64,000 nt of DNA from the NCBI GenBank assembly GCA_030052745.1, contig JANBVO010000001.1, positions 496,001 through 560,000 of the forward strand, read 5' to 3'. This document shows, piece after piece, positions 46,572 through 59,500 of this stretch. Made by a program: the position numbers and the translations under genes. Source of the stretch: Pleurostoma richardsiae (lineage: Eukaryota; Ascomycota; Sordariomycetes; Calosphaeriales; Pleurostomataceae). The first letter of the stretch is position 1; the number at the start of each line of letters is the position of its first letter. A model generated the notes under the pieces. It had not been told where the DNA came from. It was given only the letters and a program-made list of their open reading frames with translations, and did not search any database.

Positions 46572-47534
46572 TTAAGCCATTATATCCAGCATCTTGAGCT
46601 GTTGGTTGACCATCATGCGCGTTGCTCTAGATACCATACTGGGAAAGACTCTCACGCACGCCCTGGCCCCTTTCTGAGCTAACTGCCTGTAAGCGCGCGA
46701 CTTTGCTATTGGAGTCGTACTGATAGGTGTTGGCGGAGTCAAAACTGGAATGGAATCCTCTAATCGCTCCACGGTTGGGTTTCCTGCAGAGAAAGAGGCC
46801 TCCTCCTTGGAGGACAGTGAGAGCGATCGCCTTACAGAAGTCCTGAGCTTGCTGAACGCACTATGGGCTCTCTTGCTTATTGCTGAGGGTGTCGAGGACC
46901 TTGCGATGCTTGTCTGTGCCGTGCTTCTTGAGTGCTGGCTTTCCGAGAACGACCTCTTTGGCGTGCCACTGCTGCTGTGGTTTGAGGCGCAAACGACGGC
47001 GAAGGAAGTGTCTTCATACCGCAAACCCGGGACCTCGGGGGTATTAGCAGTATGTAGAGCGGCATTGGGGAGCTCGTGCTCTGATGTCTGAGAACGCAGG
47101 CGACTTTTCGACCCAAGGCGAGAAAGTGGCCGAGACGGATACATCGATACCGAATAGCAATCAATGATCCCACCAAGCTCTTGGTTACTACTGGGAGTCA
47201 TCCTGGTGTTGCTCCCACCAGCAGAGTCAACAACTAACTCTGAATGACTGTCGAACTCGAAGTGACTGCGCAGTTTGTCCACAGAAGCCAAGTATGCCGA
47301 GGCAGGAGGATGGTTGTCCGCGACATTCTCCTCGCGATGTTCTTGTCTTGCCGGCTGAGGCATACCGCAAGAGCAGCCGCAAGCAGGAAGAAATGAGCTG
47401 ATGCTAGTCTCGGAGAGCAATGCGAGCTCAATGCTGCTGAGACGATGGTCCTGGTCACTCAAGCGCGTCTCGAGCCGGTGTAGAGTCGTGAGAATTACCT
47501 TGAGGATGTCGCCGTTCGCGACTTGGGGAGCCAT
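46572..47534 (-). CDS. Uncharacterised Ser-rich protein with N-terminal coiled coil
   Basis: Single exon of 320 residues. The N-terminus (residues about 10-40, LHRLETRLSDQDHRLSSIELAL) forms a short coiled coil, followed by a Cys/Gly patch (ACGCSCGMP), then a long Ser/Thr/Arg-rich disordered stretch with several RSxS-type phosphorylation-like sites, and a short helical tail. The start MAPQVANG at 47534 has a strong context; an in-frame ATG at 47588 adds 18 residues. No known family. Overlapping open frames on the other strand look like shadows. Confidence 0.55.
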   Translation of the reverse strand: MAPQVANGDILKVILTTLHRLETRLSDQDHRLSSIELALLSETSISSFLPACGCSCGMPQPARQEHREENVADNHPPASAYLASVDKLRSHFEFDSHSELVVDSAGGSNTRMTPSSNQELGGIIDCYSVSMYPSRPLSRLGSKSRLRSQTSEHELPNAALHTANTPEVPGLRYEDTSFAVVCASNHSSSGTPKRSFSESQHSRSTAQTSIARSSTPSAISKRAHSAFSKLRTSVRRSLSLSSKEEASFSAGNPTVERLEDSIPVLTPPTPISTTPIAKSRAYRQLAQKGARACVRVFPSMVSRATRMMVNQQLKMLDIMA

Positions 47535-48435
47535 TGTGTTGCACATTGTGGTTAAAGCGATTACATAGACAGAGATCGTGAAGTGCAAAGGCCTTTAGGA
47601 CAGAGATGGCATGGCAGACCCAGGATGCTCGATATGGGGATCGAGAGATATCCTTCAACAGCTCCTCTGAGGGCCATAGCTACCCCAAGCTACCCCAACC
47701 TTGTGTCCCCCAAGAGATCCTCACGCCCAGAGCTCCTAGGCGTCCAGGTGAGGACACCGCGTCTTCAAGGTTACACGACCTATAGCCTTGCATGCATAAG
47801 ACCCGGCTCTGGGTCCTCTGTGATGGTGTCCCGCACGAAAAAAGTCGGGATCCTCCAGGATTCGGGATGCGGCTTGGTGTACAACCCTGTCGTACTCCCC
47901 GGGCTGCAACCGGCAGCGGCTCTCATGTAAGCCGTAGGTTGCAGTCGCAACCTGTATTACACCCAACCCTGGGATATCCCGAGGTTGCAATCACGGCGGC
48001 CAGCCAATCACGTTCTAGAGTCGTAGGGCTGTATATTGCTATGTACTCGATACCATCGAGAGAAAAACCTTCGAGGCCACTTCGAAATCACCAGAAACCC
48101 GATATGGAGTCACACAATGGCCGTGTGATCAAGTGAGACCGACCTCAACCGAAGTGGACCGAGGACAACAGAGACGCGTGAGATGGCGAAGATCGTGTGA
48201 GGCGTTTACCCATCTGCATGTCATCGACCGATCGTCCAGGAAGCTTGGAGGCCTCGATGAAGCAGGAAGGCTATCGCGGCATATCGGACCCGGGAGCTCT
48301 CCGACTTCTTTCTGGAGACTTAGGGCCATGTGCAAGTGCTGGAAGTCGGGAGCACGGGGAGTAGAAAAGCAGGGGACTACCAGGTATAGGGCACAGCAAC
48401 GTGGGTCAAGTTCTCTCAGAGCAATCCGGCCCGCC
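47535..48435. other. Divergent intergenic region
   Basis: About 900 bases. It contains a small hairpin GGTTGC-AGTC-GCAACC near 47937-47952 and related GGTTGCAA/GCAACC words at about 47907 and 47982. No gene supported. Confidence 0.45.
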
Positions 48436-49330
48436 ATGAAGCTCCCACATGTGCTGTACCTCGTTGCCCTTGATTTGCCAGTCGTCTTCGCCGGCGCGGA
48501 AGGTTGCTGCAAATTCTCTCTGTCGTCCTCGGGCCCATTCGCCTGTCCAGCCGGCCAGCTTGACGACGGCCAGATCCGCCTTAATGGCACCTACAGCACC
48601 TCAATCTTCTGCATCGATGAACAGGGAAAGATTACTGATGAACACGGCTTTGGATGCATCGTGACCGGTACGTAGTCTTTACTATGAAGGAAGACGTCAT
48701 GGCTAATGGCCACAAGATCCCCCTACCACGCAGGCCCAATGTGACAGAGATAAAGCTCCTGGAGCAGGTTTCTCGATTGGCAGTGACAACATGTTGCTCT
48801 ACAACGGGTCGCCCAGCTTCTTCGCATGCCCCGCTACAGACACCGAATGGAACGTCTACGTCGCGCCTAACTTCGGACAGCCTAAATGTATGCTCATCAC
48901 TCTTAAGACAGATGGATGTGGCGCCCCTCCTCCCCCTCCTCCACCGACTTCCTCTTCCTGCCCAGCCGCTCCTCCACCATCCACCACGACTGTAACAGCC
49001 TGGCAGACACAGTGGGCAAATAGCACGGTCATATCGACGTCGATCGAGACTCTCTGGCAGACGCAGTGGTCTAACGATACAGCGACGTCGACATCAACTG
49101 AGACGCAGTGGCTGACAGAGACGGAGACGGAGACGGCATATGAGGTGCTACCTTGCACGTCGAGTTCACGCACTGGGTGGAACACGACGACGCAATGCCA
49201 CAAGTGCACGAGAACTTGGACTGGAGGTATGCCGACAGGCACAGGGACGATAACAACGAGCACAACTGCCAGATGCACCAAGTGCAATGGTAGTGGACAC
49301 AATAGTACGAGTACCAAGATGAGTCCATAA
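48436..49330 (+). CDS. Secreted cysteine-rich cell-wall-type protein
   Basis: A 281-residue protein from exons 48436-48667 and 48717-49330. A signal peptide (LYLVALDLPVVFAG) leads to a fungal wall-protein module: GCCKFSLSSSG, GQLDDGQIRLNG, FCIDEQGKITDEHGFGCIV, then after the splice DPPTTQAQCD, GFSIGSDNMLLYNG and FFACPATDTEWNVYV. The acceptor at 48716 is chosen because it restores the PPTTQ-x-QCD block of the family. After a Pro run comes a Thr/Trp-rich imperfect repeat (AWQTQWANST, LWQTQWSNDT, TQWLTETET), then two CxxC pairs. No GPI signal. Probably in the wall or the medium. Confidence 0.78.
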
Positions 49331-49738
49331 CCCAGCAGAGGCTTCTGGGTTCTATGTAGAAGGGAAACAGACATAGGGTGATGGGCTGTGGAGTGGCAAG
49401 AAGTGTCCTTCTTTATCCGTTTCGAATCTCGGACCTGCTGATCTCCTTCTGGCCGTATCGAGCTCGTCATAAGGGTGTGTTGACGTTCAGTTAGGATAAG
49501 ATCCAGGGGCAAACCTGGTTTACTTTCATTCCGCGGCCAACTATTGGTTGCAAAACAATTACCTAATTCGTGTAACATCTGCAATAAGCCGTGATTGCTC
49601 AAGTCCTCCGTCTGTGACTGGATCGGGACATCTGCAGCTTGGAGGACGAGCTTTGTTGATTTTCCCCCTCCAACATCTTTTCGCGTTCACCGTCTCAACT
49701 CTCGTCTCTATCCCCCAAGACCTTATCCCAGAGCGAAG
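49331..49738. other. Short intergenic region
   Basis: About 400 bases, tandem genes on the plus strand. The last 100 bases are pyrimidine-rich (CCCCCTCC, TCTCGTCTC), typical of a fungal promoter or leader. No gene seen. Confidence 0.45.
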
Positions 49739-50673
49739 ATGGCAAGCCAAGCCCTGGAACCGAGAGCAGAATACGGCCGCTTGGCATTTGACGTGTTCCT
49801 CGTGGTAAGCATTGGCGCTCTCTATTCTGGCGATGAAGGGACAAATAGGTCGCTAACAAAGCCCAGGAAAAATGGGATTACGCCGCTGATCATACCACTG
49901 ACAAGCAGCAATGGGAAGCGCTCGCGCGGCAGTACCTCGCCCTGACGCCGCTGCAACGATTCGTAAGCTCTCGGGCCACCACGGCTCTTACTTCAGCCGA
50001 ACCACAAAGTATCCCATCTGACTCACCTTCGTCTCTATAGCCCTTCCATCGTGAAGTTGAAGCCCGCCATAAAACGGAAACCTACGCCGTGTCTCCCGAT
50101 CTCGCAGCGCGTCTCTTCGCCCCTCACCAAACTGCCCAGGAGCGTAACCTCCTCGCCCTCCGCGCCTCCCGTGATGTGCACGATGCCATCTGGCTGCGCA
50201 CCTGCTATGACCCCTCGCTCGCCGACGCATACGATGCGCTAGCGGAGCACGTCATCCCTGTGTCGGAGCCGGTGATCGAGCGTCCCGATGGTGCATTCGA
50301 CGATTCCGCGCTCTACCAGGCCGATGACGAGGAGGACGGCCTCTCTAAGTTCCTACTGCGCGTGCCGGAGCTGTTCGACCTGAGTCGATGCAGAACCGAG
50401 AAGCAGTTTGTGGAGCAGGAGCGGCAGGCCAGCCATGCGGGCGACGAGGATCTGAATGTCGAGGGGTTCGTGTACCTCGTAGACAGGCAGGCGCTGGAGG
50501 AGGGTGTGCTTAAGGTGTGCTGGGTGGACACGCACGGAGTGTGCGTCTGGTGGAACAAGATCGAACCTGAGGGACTATTGGACCTTACCGGCAAATGGGA
50601 GGCGACATGCTCGATGGCTGAGGTTGTGAGCTGTGCCGAGAGCGAGGAGAAGGGGGCGATGTTGTGGCCTTAA
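49739..50673 (+). CDS. Uncharacterised fungal protein (possibly DUF6924-like)
   Basis: A 264-residue protein from exons 49739-49804, 49867-49962 and 50041-50673, all joined in phase 0. Hydrophilic, with an N-terminal Trp/Tyr-rich helical part (EKWDYAADHTTDKQQWEALARQYLAL), the strand IWLRTCYDPSLADAYDAL, an acidic loop and a C-terminal alpha/beta part (GFVYLVDRQALEEGVLKVCWVD). The strand followed by DPxxAxAYxAL slightly recalls the DUF6924 pattern, but this is not firm. No signal peptide, so cytosolic. Function unknown. Confidence 0.7.
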
Positions 50674-50775
50674 CTTTGACAATCGCATTGACATCAGACA
50701 CGCTACCAACAAGAATATGAAATAAACATGCCATATTTGGACTCAAGATCTTCGACAGACCGCACTGACAAGCAA

Positions 50776-52315
50776 CTAATTCTTCATGACCACAGCAGGA
50801 AGGCAGTCTTCCGGAAATCCGCCGCTCGGCGGCGCCGGCACCGGTGCATCAGGGTCCGGTTTGCAGTACGGGCCTAGCAGCGACTGGCATTCAAGGCTCA
50901 GGTAAATCCACTCAAAGCCCCCGTTGAGATCCTTCTCCTTCACTGGGCAGTTCTCCACCATGCGTGCACGGATCCGCTCCACCGTCGCGTTATACTCCGC
51001 CGTCACCGTCGGTGTTGGTGCGCTGGTGGTTGAGTTAGCTGCCGTCCACGCGACGCCCGCCGTCTCCATGGCCGTCCACGAGCCCCAGGAGGGGCTCGTC
51101 CATGGCTGGCCCCACGTGACGGTGATGTTGACGTCGTAAGTATCTGTCCCCGGCGGGCTGACACAGATGGTACGGCCCTTGAACGAGGCCAGGTTGTCGC
51201 AGGTACGGTGGATGGTTGGGTTCCATGCAAGCAACTCAGTGAGGGTGAAGTGCTTATCTGAGAGGATAGAGGCGCACGTATCGTTCTCTTGGACCTGTCT
51301 GTGGATCAGCTACCGTGCTCTCAGACAGTGTTGTGGGAAGAAGGAAGGAATCAGGAAAGCCGAGTGGGACTCACAATGTAAAGCGTGCAAGGGCTCCCTA
51401 CACAAACCTCGCGGCCTGTGATGAGAGTTTTGCAGTTCAAATCCAGCCCATTCTGGTATATGAAGCGGTCGTAGGCCACCCCATAACCGTACGAAATTGA
51501 GTCGCAGGTGTCATTCTGCTGGACAGTGTAATAGCAGCCGCCATAGCAGGTAATGTTGCGCAGGCCCGTTGGTCTGGGTACATGTCAGCACACCGCACAG
51601 CAGGAATTGTCTATCTAATACTCACGTCGGCAGCTCCGGGGTCGTCCAGTTTGCTATTGGGTACTTGTTCTTATCCACGCAGCACTGTTCCAGCAGGGCC
51701 GAGAAGGTGCTTGCGCTTGGCGCTCTGCCGACGCCATACCACGAGCCCATCATCGCGGCAAGGTATTTAAGTGTGCAGTCGCTGCACTGCTCGAAAGTGC
51801 CGTTAGTGAGCTTCGGGGCGCAGAAGTCATCGGAGCCGTCGTTCTTTAGACATGATACGTTGTGTGCCCAGAGTAAAGAGTCGGCAATATCACTCGCCGG
51901 TCGTTGGAAGGCCTGTCCACCGAGGATGGCACTGAAGCCGAAGTCGTAACGAGAGTCGCCGCAGCAGTCGTGTACAGTAGATGTCCAGTCCTGTAAAGGA
52001 CTGATCTGTTAGCCATATCCATGTGGCTTTACTGCGAGCCACGGTAGAACAGGAATAGAGTCAACAGGTTCTTGCCTTTAGGGATTTGGTGCATTGATCG
52101 TTGCAGTACTCTCCCAATATTGTGCTATTGTGTTCTAGCCTGGTAGTCACGTCGGCGACCGTAATGAGGCGTGGACTACAGTCTATGTCACCGGTAAGGG
52201 CTTCTTTGCACGAGACGGTCATGTTTGAGGGTAGTTGCGCTGTCGAGTTGAAGAAATTGAGGCATGACGTGCCTCTGGCGAGAGCGACGATGACAGCTAG
52301 CACAAACTTCTTCAT
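50776..52315 (-). CDS. Secreted LysM-domain protein (two LysM repeats)
   Basis: A 440-residue secreted protein from exons 52315-52076, 51990-51626, 51573-51375 and 51294-50776. Signal peptide MKKFVLAVIVALARGTSC. An N-terminal Cys-rich region of about 200 residues precedes LysM 1 (YYTVQQNDTCDSISYGYGV...GREVCV) and LysM 2 (YIVQENDTCASILSDKHFTLTELLAWNP...GRTICVSPPG). LysM modules bind chitin oligomers; fungal members shield chitin or mask it from hosts and rivals. The first intron (51991-52075) starts with GC (AAG|GCAAGA), the only in-phase junction that keeps the Cys pattern. It is divergent from the chitinase at 53549. Confidence 0.88.
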
Positions 52316-53548
52316 GTTGTTTGCTGTCCTAGACTTCGAGTTTCTTCGGTCGAATACCAGTCAAGTCCTGCTGTATAACTGAGCTTGTCAATGGGTTATG
52401 GACTTCTCGGGGCAAGACCCGGTATCATCCACTGGGACCTCGGGCTCAGGTAGCCGCGCTCGAAGACAGCACCCGGGGTCCTACATCGCAATCATCTTAG
52501 TATCTTGGCATGTTTCAGATCCGAAGACAGGGTTCTCGTGGGCTTTCTGAATCCGCAGTCACAAGGCGACCCATAAAGAAGTCAGACAAACTGTACCCGT
52601 CCGTCTGACGTGAGCTTCCTTCATGAGTGCGGAGGAAAACTCAAGCGGAAGTGTGCGGATCAATCGGCTGTCACGGGGCCCCTCATCCCGGCCTGACAAC
52701 CCTGCTGGGCAATTCCGCGTGGGAGTTAAGCATATTGCTCGGATGGCTTGCATATTGCGGGTTCCTTGTTTCACGTTTACACCGCCTCTGCGCTTGGTTG
52801 AAGGGTTGAGCCCATTGGACAGCCTTGCTTACTGGAGGAACAGACCCCGGTGATGAAAATGCGCAGTTGTCATGGTTGGCGCAGCCGACTTGTGTGGGAG
52901 GACAACTTTCTGGAGGTGCAAAAAGTGGAGGAGCTGTACGACAGTCTGTCGAGTCGAGACCGATCAGCGTGGTCCACCACAGCCTCAGACCTGCGGCGGC
53001 AAATTCCAAGAAGTATGAAGGCCTCACCACATGACTACCAGCCAACCAACTTGTGAATCTCAGTGGTCCCGCCCGGGAAATTCCAGGCTACTGAGACAAC
53101 TGGGTTATACCGGGATTAGATGCATAGTGATCGGAGCGAGCGATCGACACCGAACGGCGACTTCGCAACACCTCGGGACCGGGAGAGCCAGATCTCCATG
53201 CGAGGCTTGGAAAGAGAGTCCGAGGATAAGGTCGTCACACCGACAGTCAGCGTCTCGACACCACTTTCCAGAAACCATCGGCTTCGGTGAGAAATGATGA
53301 AGATGAAGCCACGAAGACAGAATGTACTGGATACATCGCGGTACGGGAACACAAGGGTGCTCCTCTCCAGGCTTCAGCTTGGGGAGAGACAATCGGGCTT
53401 GGAGTTGCGTGAGAGTGAGCTCCCGCGAGACTCACCGCCGCTCAAATAGACGGTATGCAACAATTTCCGGTGCTGCTCAGAGGAGCTATCGGGTCTCGAG
53501 CCACTGAGCTTGCATGAACCGCTCGAGTCCGGACTCCAAGCTGCGAAG
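52316..53548. promoter_or_regulatory. Divergent region between LysM gene and chitinase
   Basis: About 1.2 kb holding both promoters. Open frames on both strands overlap and match no family. Such head-to-head LysM/chitinase pairs can share control, but no specific site is recognised. Confidence 0.45.
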
Positions 53549-56500
53549 ATGCTGGTGGCATTTGTTACCGTAGTCTTATGTTTGAGTGTGTCCACGGTCG
53601 CCCAGCAAGGCGGAGTATGTGACGAATGGAACACCTGTTCGTCAGGCTGTTGTAGCAGCGAGGGTGAGCCAACCTTCCTCATACGATGTCTCCTGTTAAG
53701 ATGTTATGCTGAGGTATTCGTGCAGGCAAGTGCGGATTTGGGTCGGATTTCTGCGGCGACGGGTAAGTCGCCAAATACATGAATCCATGTTATCGAATTC
53801 GTGACTAAACACGATGCATTCAGGTGCAAGTCAGGTTGTGACTCCGTGCCAGAGTGCGGCGACGGCGCCCCTGAAGATGACAAGGAATGCTTAGCTGGCG
53901 GCTGTTGCAGGTATGAATTAGCATACGCATATTGCCTACGAGAGATGTCTCCAAAGAGACGGCTAATTGCGAATACTAGTTCGCAGGGGTTTTGCGGTGT
54001 CGGGCCAGAATTCTGCACCAACTGTCAGAATGAAGGCGGCTGCTCGGTTGAGTGGGCAACTTCTCTCTGTTCCGGCTGAAGGCGAGATTGGCTAATGCGC
54101 GATCATCATAGTCCAAAGAAATGTGATGTCAGCGACACTGGCGCTGCTGGGCTCGAAGTTAGGGTTGGTTACTACGACGCAGGAGCAGCGTCGCGAGGAT
54201 GCAATCCAGTGCAGCCAGAGAATCTGCCTGCAGGGGTTCTAACGCACATCAATGTGGCCTATGAGTACATTAACGGAGATGGTGAGATTACAGACGAGAA
54301 CGGAGCCATCATGGCTCGCATGACAAGACTGAAGAGGCGCTATAACGGCCTCCGTGTCAACCTCGCCCTGGGCGGCTGGGCCTTCAATGACCCATACCAC
54401 CACATACCCGACCCCGAGACAATACAGCGGTGGTCAAACATGGTTAGCACAGTTCCGAATCAGCAGAAATTCATCAACTCGCTGGTTGCCTATATACACA
54501 AGTATTCACTGGACGGCGTCGACATTGGTGAGTCCCGAGATTGGTCAGGGCATGACGGCAACAGCTGAACTTGCAACAGACTGGATGTATCCAGGGAACA
54601 TTGATCGTGGAGGTGATATTGATACTCAAGGAGATACTCAAGACTATTATAGCTTTGTCACCTTCGTATCAAATGTCCAGGAGGCCTTCGACGCTGAAGA
54701 TGGCCGCTGGCAAGTCACCGTCTCCGTGCCCTACGATTACGCCAACCTGAAGGGCTTCTCACTCGAGTCTCTCGAGAGCTCAGTCGATTGGTTTAATTTG
54801 CAAGCATACGACCTGCATGACATGTGGGAGCAAGACATAAATGGAAACGGCTACATCCGACCTCATTCTAACATCTCCATCATCGCCAACACTCTAGATC
54901 TTTTCCAGCGTAACGGCGTAGACCCAGCCAAGATAGTTCTCGGACTCGGCTTTCATGGCACATCCTACACCTTAAATGATACCCAGTGCAGCAATCCCGG
55001 CTGCCAGTTTTCTGGCCCAGGATTTCCGGGTGACTGTACGGACGATCCAGGCATTTTATCCTACACAGGTTGGTCGTTCCCGTGATCGAGCCTGCAGGCT
55101 TGTATGTTAACCAGTTTAACTCAGAGGTCATGGATCTCGTGCCACAACTTGGGGCCGAGACCTTCTATGACAAGGATTCTACCTCTAGGTGGATGGTGTA
55201 CTCGCTGAGCCAGTGGGTGTCATACGACGATGCCGACTCTTTTGCCGATAAAACCTCCTTCCTAATGTCACGGTGCCTAAGAGGTTTCGCAGTCTGGTCT
55301 CTGGATCTCGACACCCAGGACTATCAGGCCTTAACAGCACTCGTTGGTGAAGATGCCATGGTCCACGCGCTCGTAGAAGACCAGCTGAACCCAGACGAGC
55401 GGAGACATCTGGTGGGCGACTTAGCGGCGTACACAGGTCAGAACTGCTACGTCACGCAGATTTGCACCGATGGCAGCAGCAACAATCCGGAGTCAACCTG
55501 CGTGCACGGATACATGTCCGTCGCCACCGGCCACTATCCTCTGCAGATACCGTTCGAGATGGGGTCTGCGGTAGCGCAATGTGACGAGGGAAAGTGGCAC
55601 CATGTGTGTTGTCCTACTGAAGCGCTTCCGCAGAACTGCGAATGGTCGGGAGCTCCGGAGCGGAGCGAATTCGGCTGTGACTCGGGTTGTGGTGATGGAC
55701 AGTTTGAACTGACTAGAGACTCATTCGTAGACGATAAGGGAGAGGGTAGCTGCTATTCGGGAGCGCGAAGCGTGAGTAAACGTTGGATGGGACCCCTTGA
55801 ATCGGACTGAGGTGACTGACGATGCACAACTTAGCTTTGTTGCGACAAGGCGGAGATCTTGGACAGATGTCGCTGGACGGACTGCTTGCAGTCGACATTC
55901 AACGGCGGAGATCCACGATGCGATGACGGGGAAACCGAAGTGGCCCGCCGATACGACGAGGAAAACGGTGGTAAGTCCGCCAGTCCCCTTGCTTGAGCTG
56001 ACTCGTCGAGAGAAACCCATCGCGAACTGACAGCACGCAGACCTTTGTTCCGAGTACCAAGTCAACCCCGACCCGCGTTTCAAGCTTCGGGCAGTCAGAC
56101 TGTTTTGTTGTCCAGAAAGGGGTAAGTTGCTTGCCCGTAACCAAAATGCGCATATGCACTAACTCTCCTGCATTAAGATACTCCAAAGAATTGCAAGTGG
56201 TCTGACGACGCCTCACGCTTTCCTGGCGATGACCCGAATTCCGTCGCGCACGGCGTTGGAATCTGCGCCAAAGTCAATTGTCCCGACGATGAACTCGTCT
56301 TCACAAGGGCTCTGAGGCCAGAGCCCCTCGAGACCTTCCTCGAGCCGACGTTTGACGGAAGGGGAGCCGGATCGTGCGCCAACTTCGGTGATCCAGGGTC
56401 CTGGCCTGGCCAGATGCCTGAATTTCATCTGTGCTGCGAGCCACCCTCTATTTATACCAAGGAATGGCCTGTCGAGCCAAGTTATCTGTGGAGCGATACC

Positions 56501-59500
56501 CAAGATGACCACGATGACGACGTGACGTGGCAGTGGGCAGATGACTTTGGCAACAATGACCATGACATCTCTCCGTCAAACCTTGATGAGGAACCTGGCG
56601 CAGATCCGTACGGCTTCGTCATGATGGACGGCCCGGCAGGATCGATCCACAACGCCTTTGGCGACTCGTTCACCGTCGTCCAGCGTAACGAGCCCGTTGG
56701 TGTTCGTCCGAGGTCGCTGTTGACAACAAACCGCACCCTATTAGAGCAGGTTTGGGAGCACTCAGAGGAGACGATCCGCGTATACTGCAATTACCCAGCC
56801 GACTCGCCACAATGTCGCCGCGTCTTCTACAAAGGCGCCAAGGACACCATCATTCGGCTTCCACATCACGTTGGAGAGGGCCCTTGGGCCAGACTGATCT
56901 CAATGGAGCCGGAAACCGAGCTGAGCGAGGAGCTTCCGCCTTGGGTGAAAAGAAAGAGGGCACTGACAGATAACCGAAATGGTGAGTATCATGTCCTTAT
57001 AGTTGATAGACCTGGCAACGCCGACTAAACAATGTTCCAGGTGTGTACGTAGTGAAGTTTGATTACAACTTCCATCTCATCGAGCGGCGGGACAATGAGA
57101 CGGTCAAAATGAGAGTCGACTTCACGAACTTAGACGGATACTGGGACGAAGTGACCAACGGCACTGTCAGCAGGAAGCGGTCAGTTGACGACCACGTCTC
57201 GTTTGAGCAGTGGAAGTCGCGGATCGACGGGGCCAAGAAGCGCACCAACGAATGGAGCAGTGCCGGGCAGATCAGCACGACAGCTCTGGCTACACGGCCC
57301 GCGAGCCTGGATCGACGCTGGTTTGGAGCCTTCCTCGACTGGCTCAACAAGATTACCACCATTGAGAAACAAGAGACGGGCGTGCTGCCGATGAGCTTCG
57401 GGAGATTCTTCAATCTTTTTAGCGGGCGCCTCTTCTGCCGCAGCGACTCTGGGCTCACCTTCACGGCTGGGCTGGACATAACGGCCGACATCCAGCTGCA
57501 GATGAACACACGCTACTCGTACTATTTTTCAGGAACCGTGGTCCCGCCTAAAGTCAACGACATGTATGCCTTTGCGCGCACGCAGCCTAAGGTCATGGCG
57601 GGCATCACTCTGGCGGGCGACGCGAGCCTGATCTATGGAACGGATCCAAAGAAGCTGATCAACACTCTGACGTATCCTGGTTTGGCTATCAAGGGAATTG
57701 CCGCGGTGGGGCCGTCGCTAGACATCTGGGGCCAGCTCGATGGGACTGTAACGGTCTCAGGGCAGATGAGAGCGGGCGTCACATATACACTCAAGCCCAT
57801 TGAGATGTACCTCCCCAACACAGACGATACGCACGACAGGGCTGAGGCAGATCTTGAAGACAACCAGATCGACCAGGAGGGGATAGCACCGACGTTCGAG
57901 GCCAACGTCCAAGCCAGCGTTGACTTCAATGTCCGGGTTTCCCCGGAGGTCAACATGGGAATCCAGGTCGGGGGCAGAATTGGACCATTCGATGTATGCT
58001 CTCTTCCACCTCCTCCCTCTCAACGAGCGCTTTTTGACCCCTGCTGACATGTTTCTGTAGGGATTGTTGGTTGACGCCCATGTCTCTGCCTTTGCTAATA
58101 CATCTCTGAACTTCAATGCTCACGCCTCCGTGGGGACTGTTAACCAGAATTACAACTGGGAGTACAACTATGAGCTGGCCTTTCTCTACCGCATTGGCTT
58201 AGCTGCCCTTGCACAAATCAAGTTTTACGGCGAATGGAGATCTAGAGCCTATTATCCCGTGGACTGGCAAAAGATCCATCTCTGGGGCCCGGACGAGCCG
58301 ATCAAATCCGGCGTCTTGTCTCCTCCAGACGAAAGACGGATGGTTCGGCGCTGGTACTCATCATGGACAGACGACCCTCTACCCAATACTATCTTTGATA
58401 CGCCTAGGCTACTCGGCTGGGACACTGAGAACAAGCCGCTGGGCAGTCATGGCTTCCTGTACGGAAATGCAACGCTTGATGCCCGCCAAGAAGACAACCA
58501 GGCGCAGGATGATAGCAAGTCGAACCTCGAGTTCACAATCGCAGGAAACAAATTTACCTGCAACGACGCACCCGCAACCTGCGGTGGCACTGGCCCTGAC
58601 AACACTGATGATCTCCAGACTCGCGGTCTAGGATCATGGCTTGGTTCCATCAGCGGCCAGGCAGGAGGCCTCAAGAAACGGGCCACAGGCACGGACAACT
58701 GCAGGATTCTTCCCCGCCTATACTATAACTGCGACACTGCTTTCTACGACTACACATTCATCGTTCCGATACAACAAGGAGGGACGGGGTTGCCAAATGA
58801 GATGCCGGGTATCTGCCAGACACTGCAGAGATACATGGCTGTATTCACCGCTGTATCGGTCGATCGGCCTGGTCGAAAGCCAAGGGCCATCTGTAAAGAT
58901 GGAGGCTGCACGCTCACGTATGACTCTGATCGAAAGAATGCAAGAATCCGCCGGGGTCAGGCGTGCCCCACGACTACCACCGGTAGCTACTGCAAAGATG
59001 ACAACGATGACAGGGAGTTGCAGCTGTGGGGGAGTCTAGGACACAGACCAGGAGGCGGGCTCACTAGCTGCGACGAGTTCCCCTTTGCGTCCTCCGAGGA
59101 GGGTGGCGACAACTACGACTCTGAAGGTGAAGCACTCTCGAGTATATTCGACACCCAAAGGGTCTGCGTCCCAACGTGGCAGCAGAACCTACAGGCCAAC
59201 TGCAATGGCAAGTCCATCATCCTCATTCTGATTCATTGCGGCGAGTAATATAATCTCAGTACTGACCTAGTGAGTCGTACAGGGCTTGTCCGCAACCTTG
59301 ACACCAACATTCGGTACTACAACGGCTGGAACAACGACCAACGGGATCCAAAGCCAAATGATCCGGCGGTTTGGAAAGGCTGGCCCGATACTGGTTGGAC
59401 AAGGGCGGGCTGGGCTGATTCGGATGGCGAGAACATGCAACGCCTAACTCACTATACTAATGTCCTACCACGACCAGCAGGAATAGACTTCGATGTGAGC

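Noticed and set aside
48856-49602. 248-codon frame on the minus strand
   Set aside because: Antisense to the Thr-rich repeat of the wall-type protein; the Val/His-rich pattern comes from reverse-complementing ACN codons.
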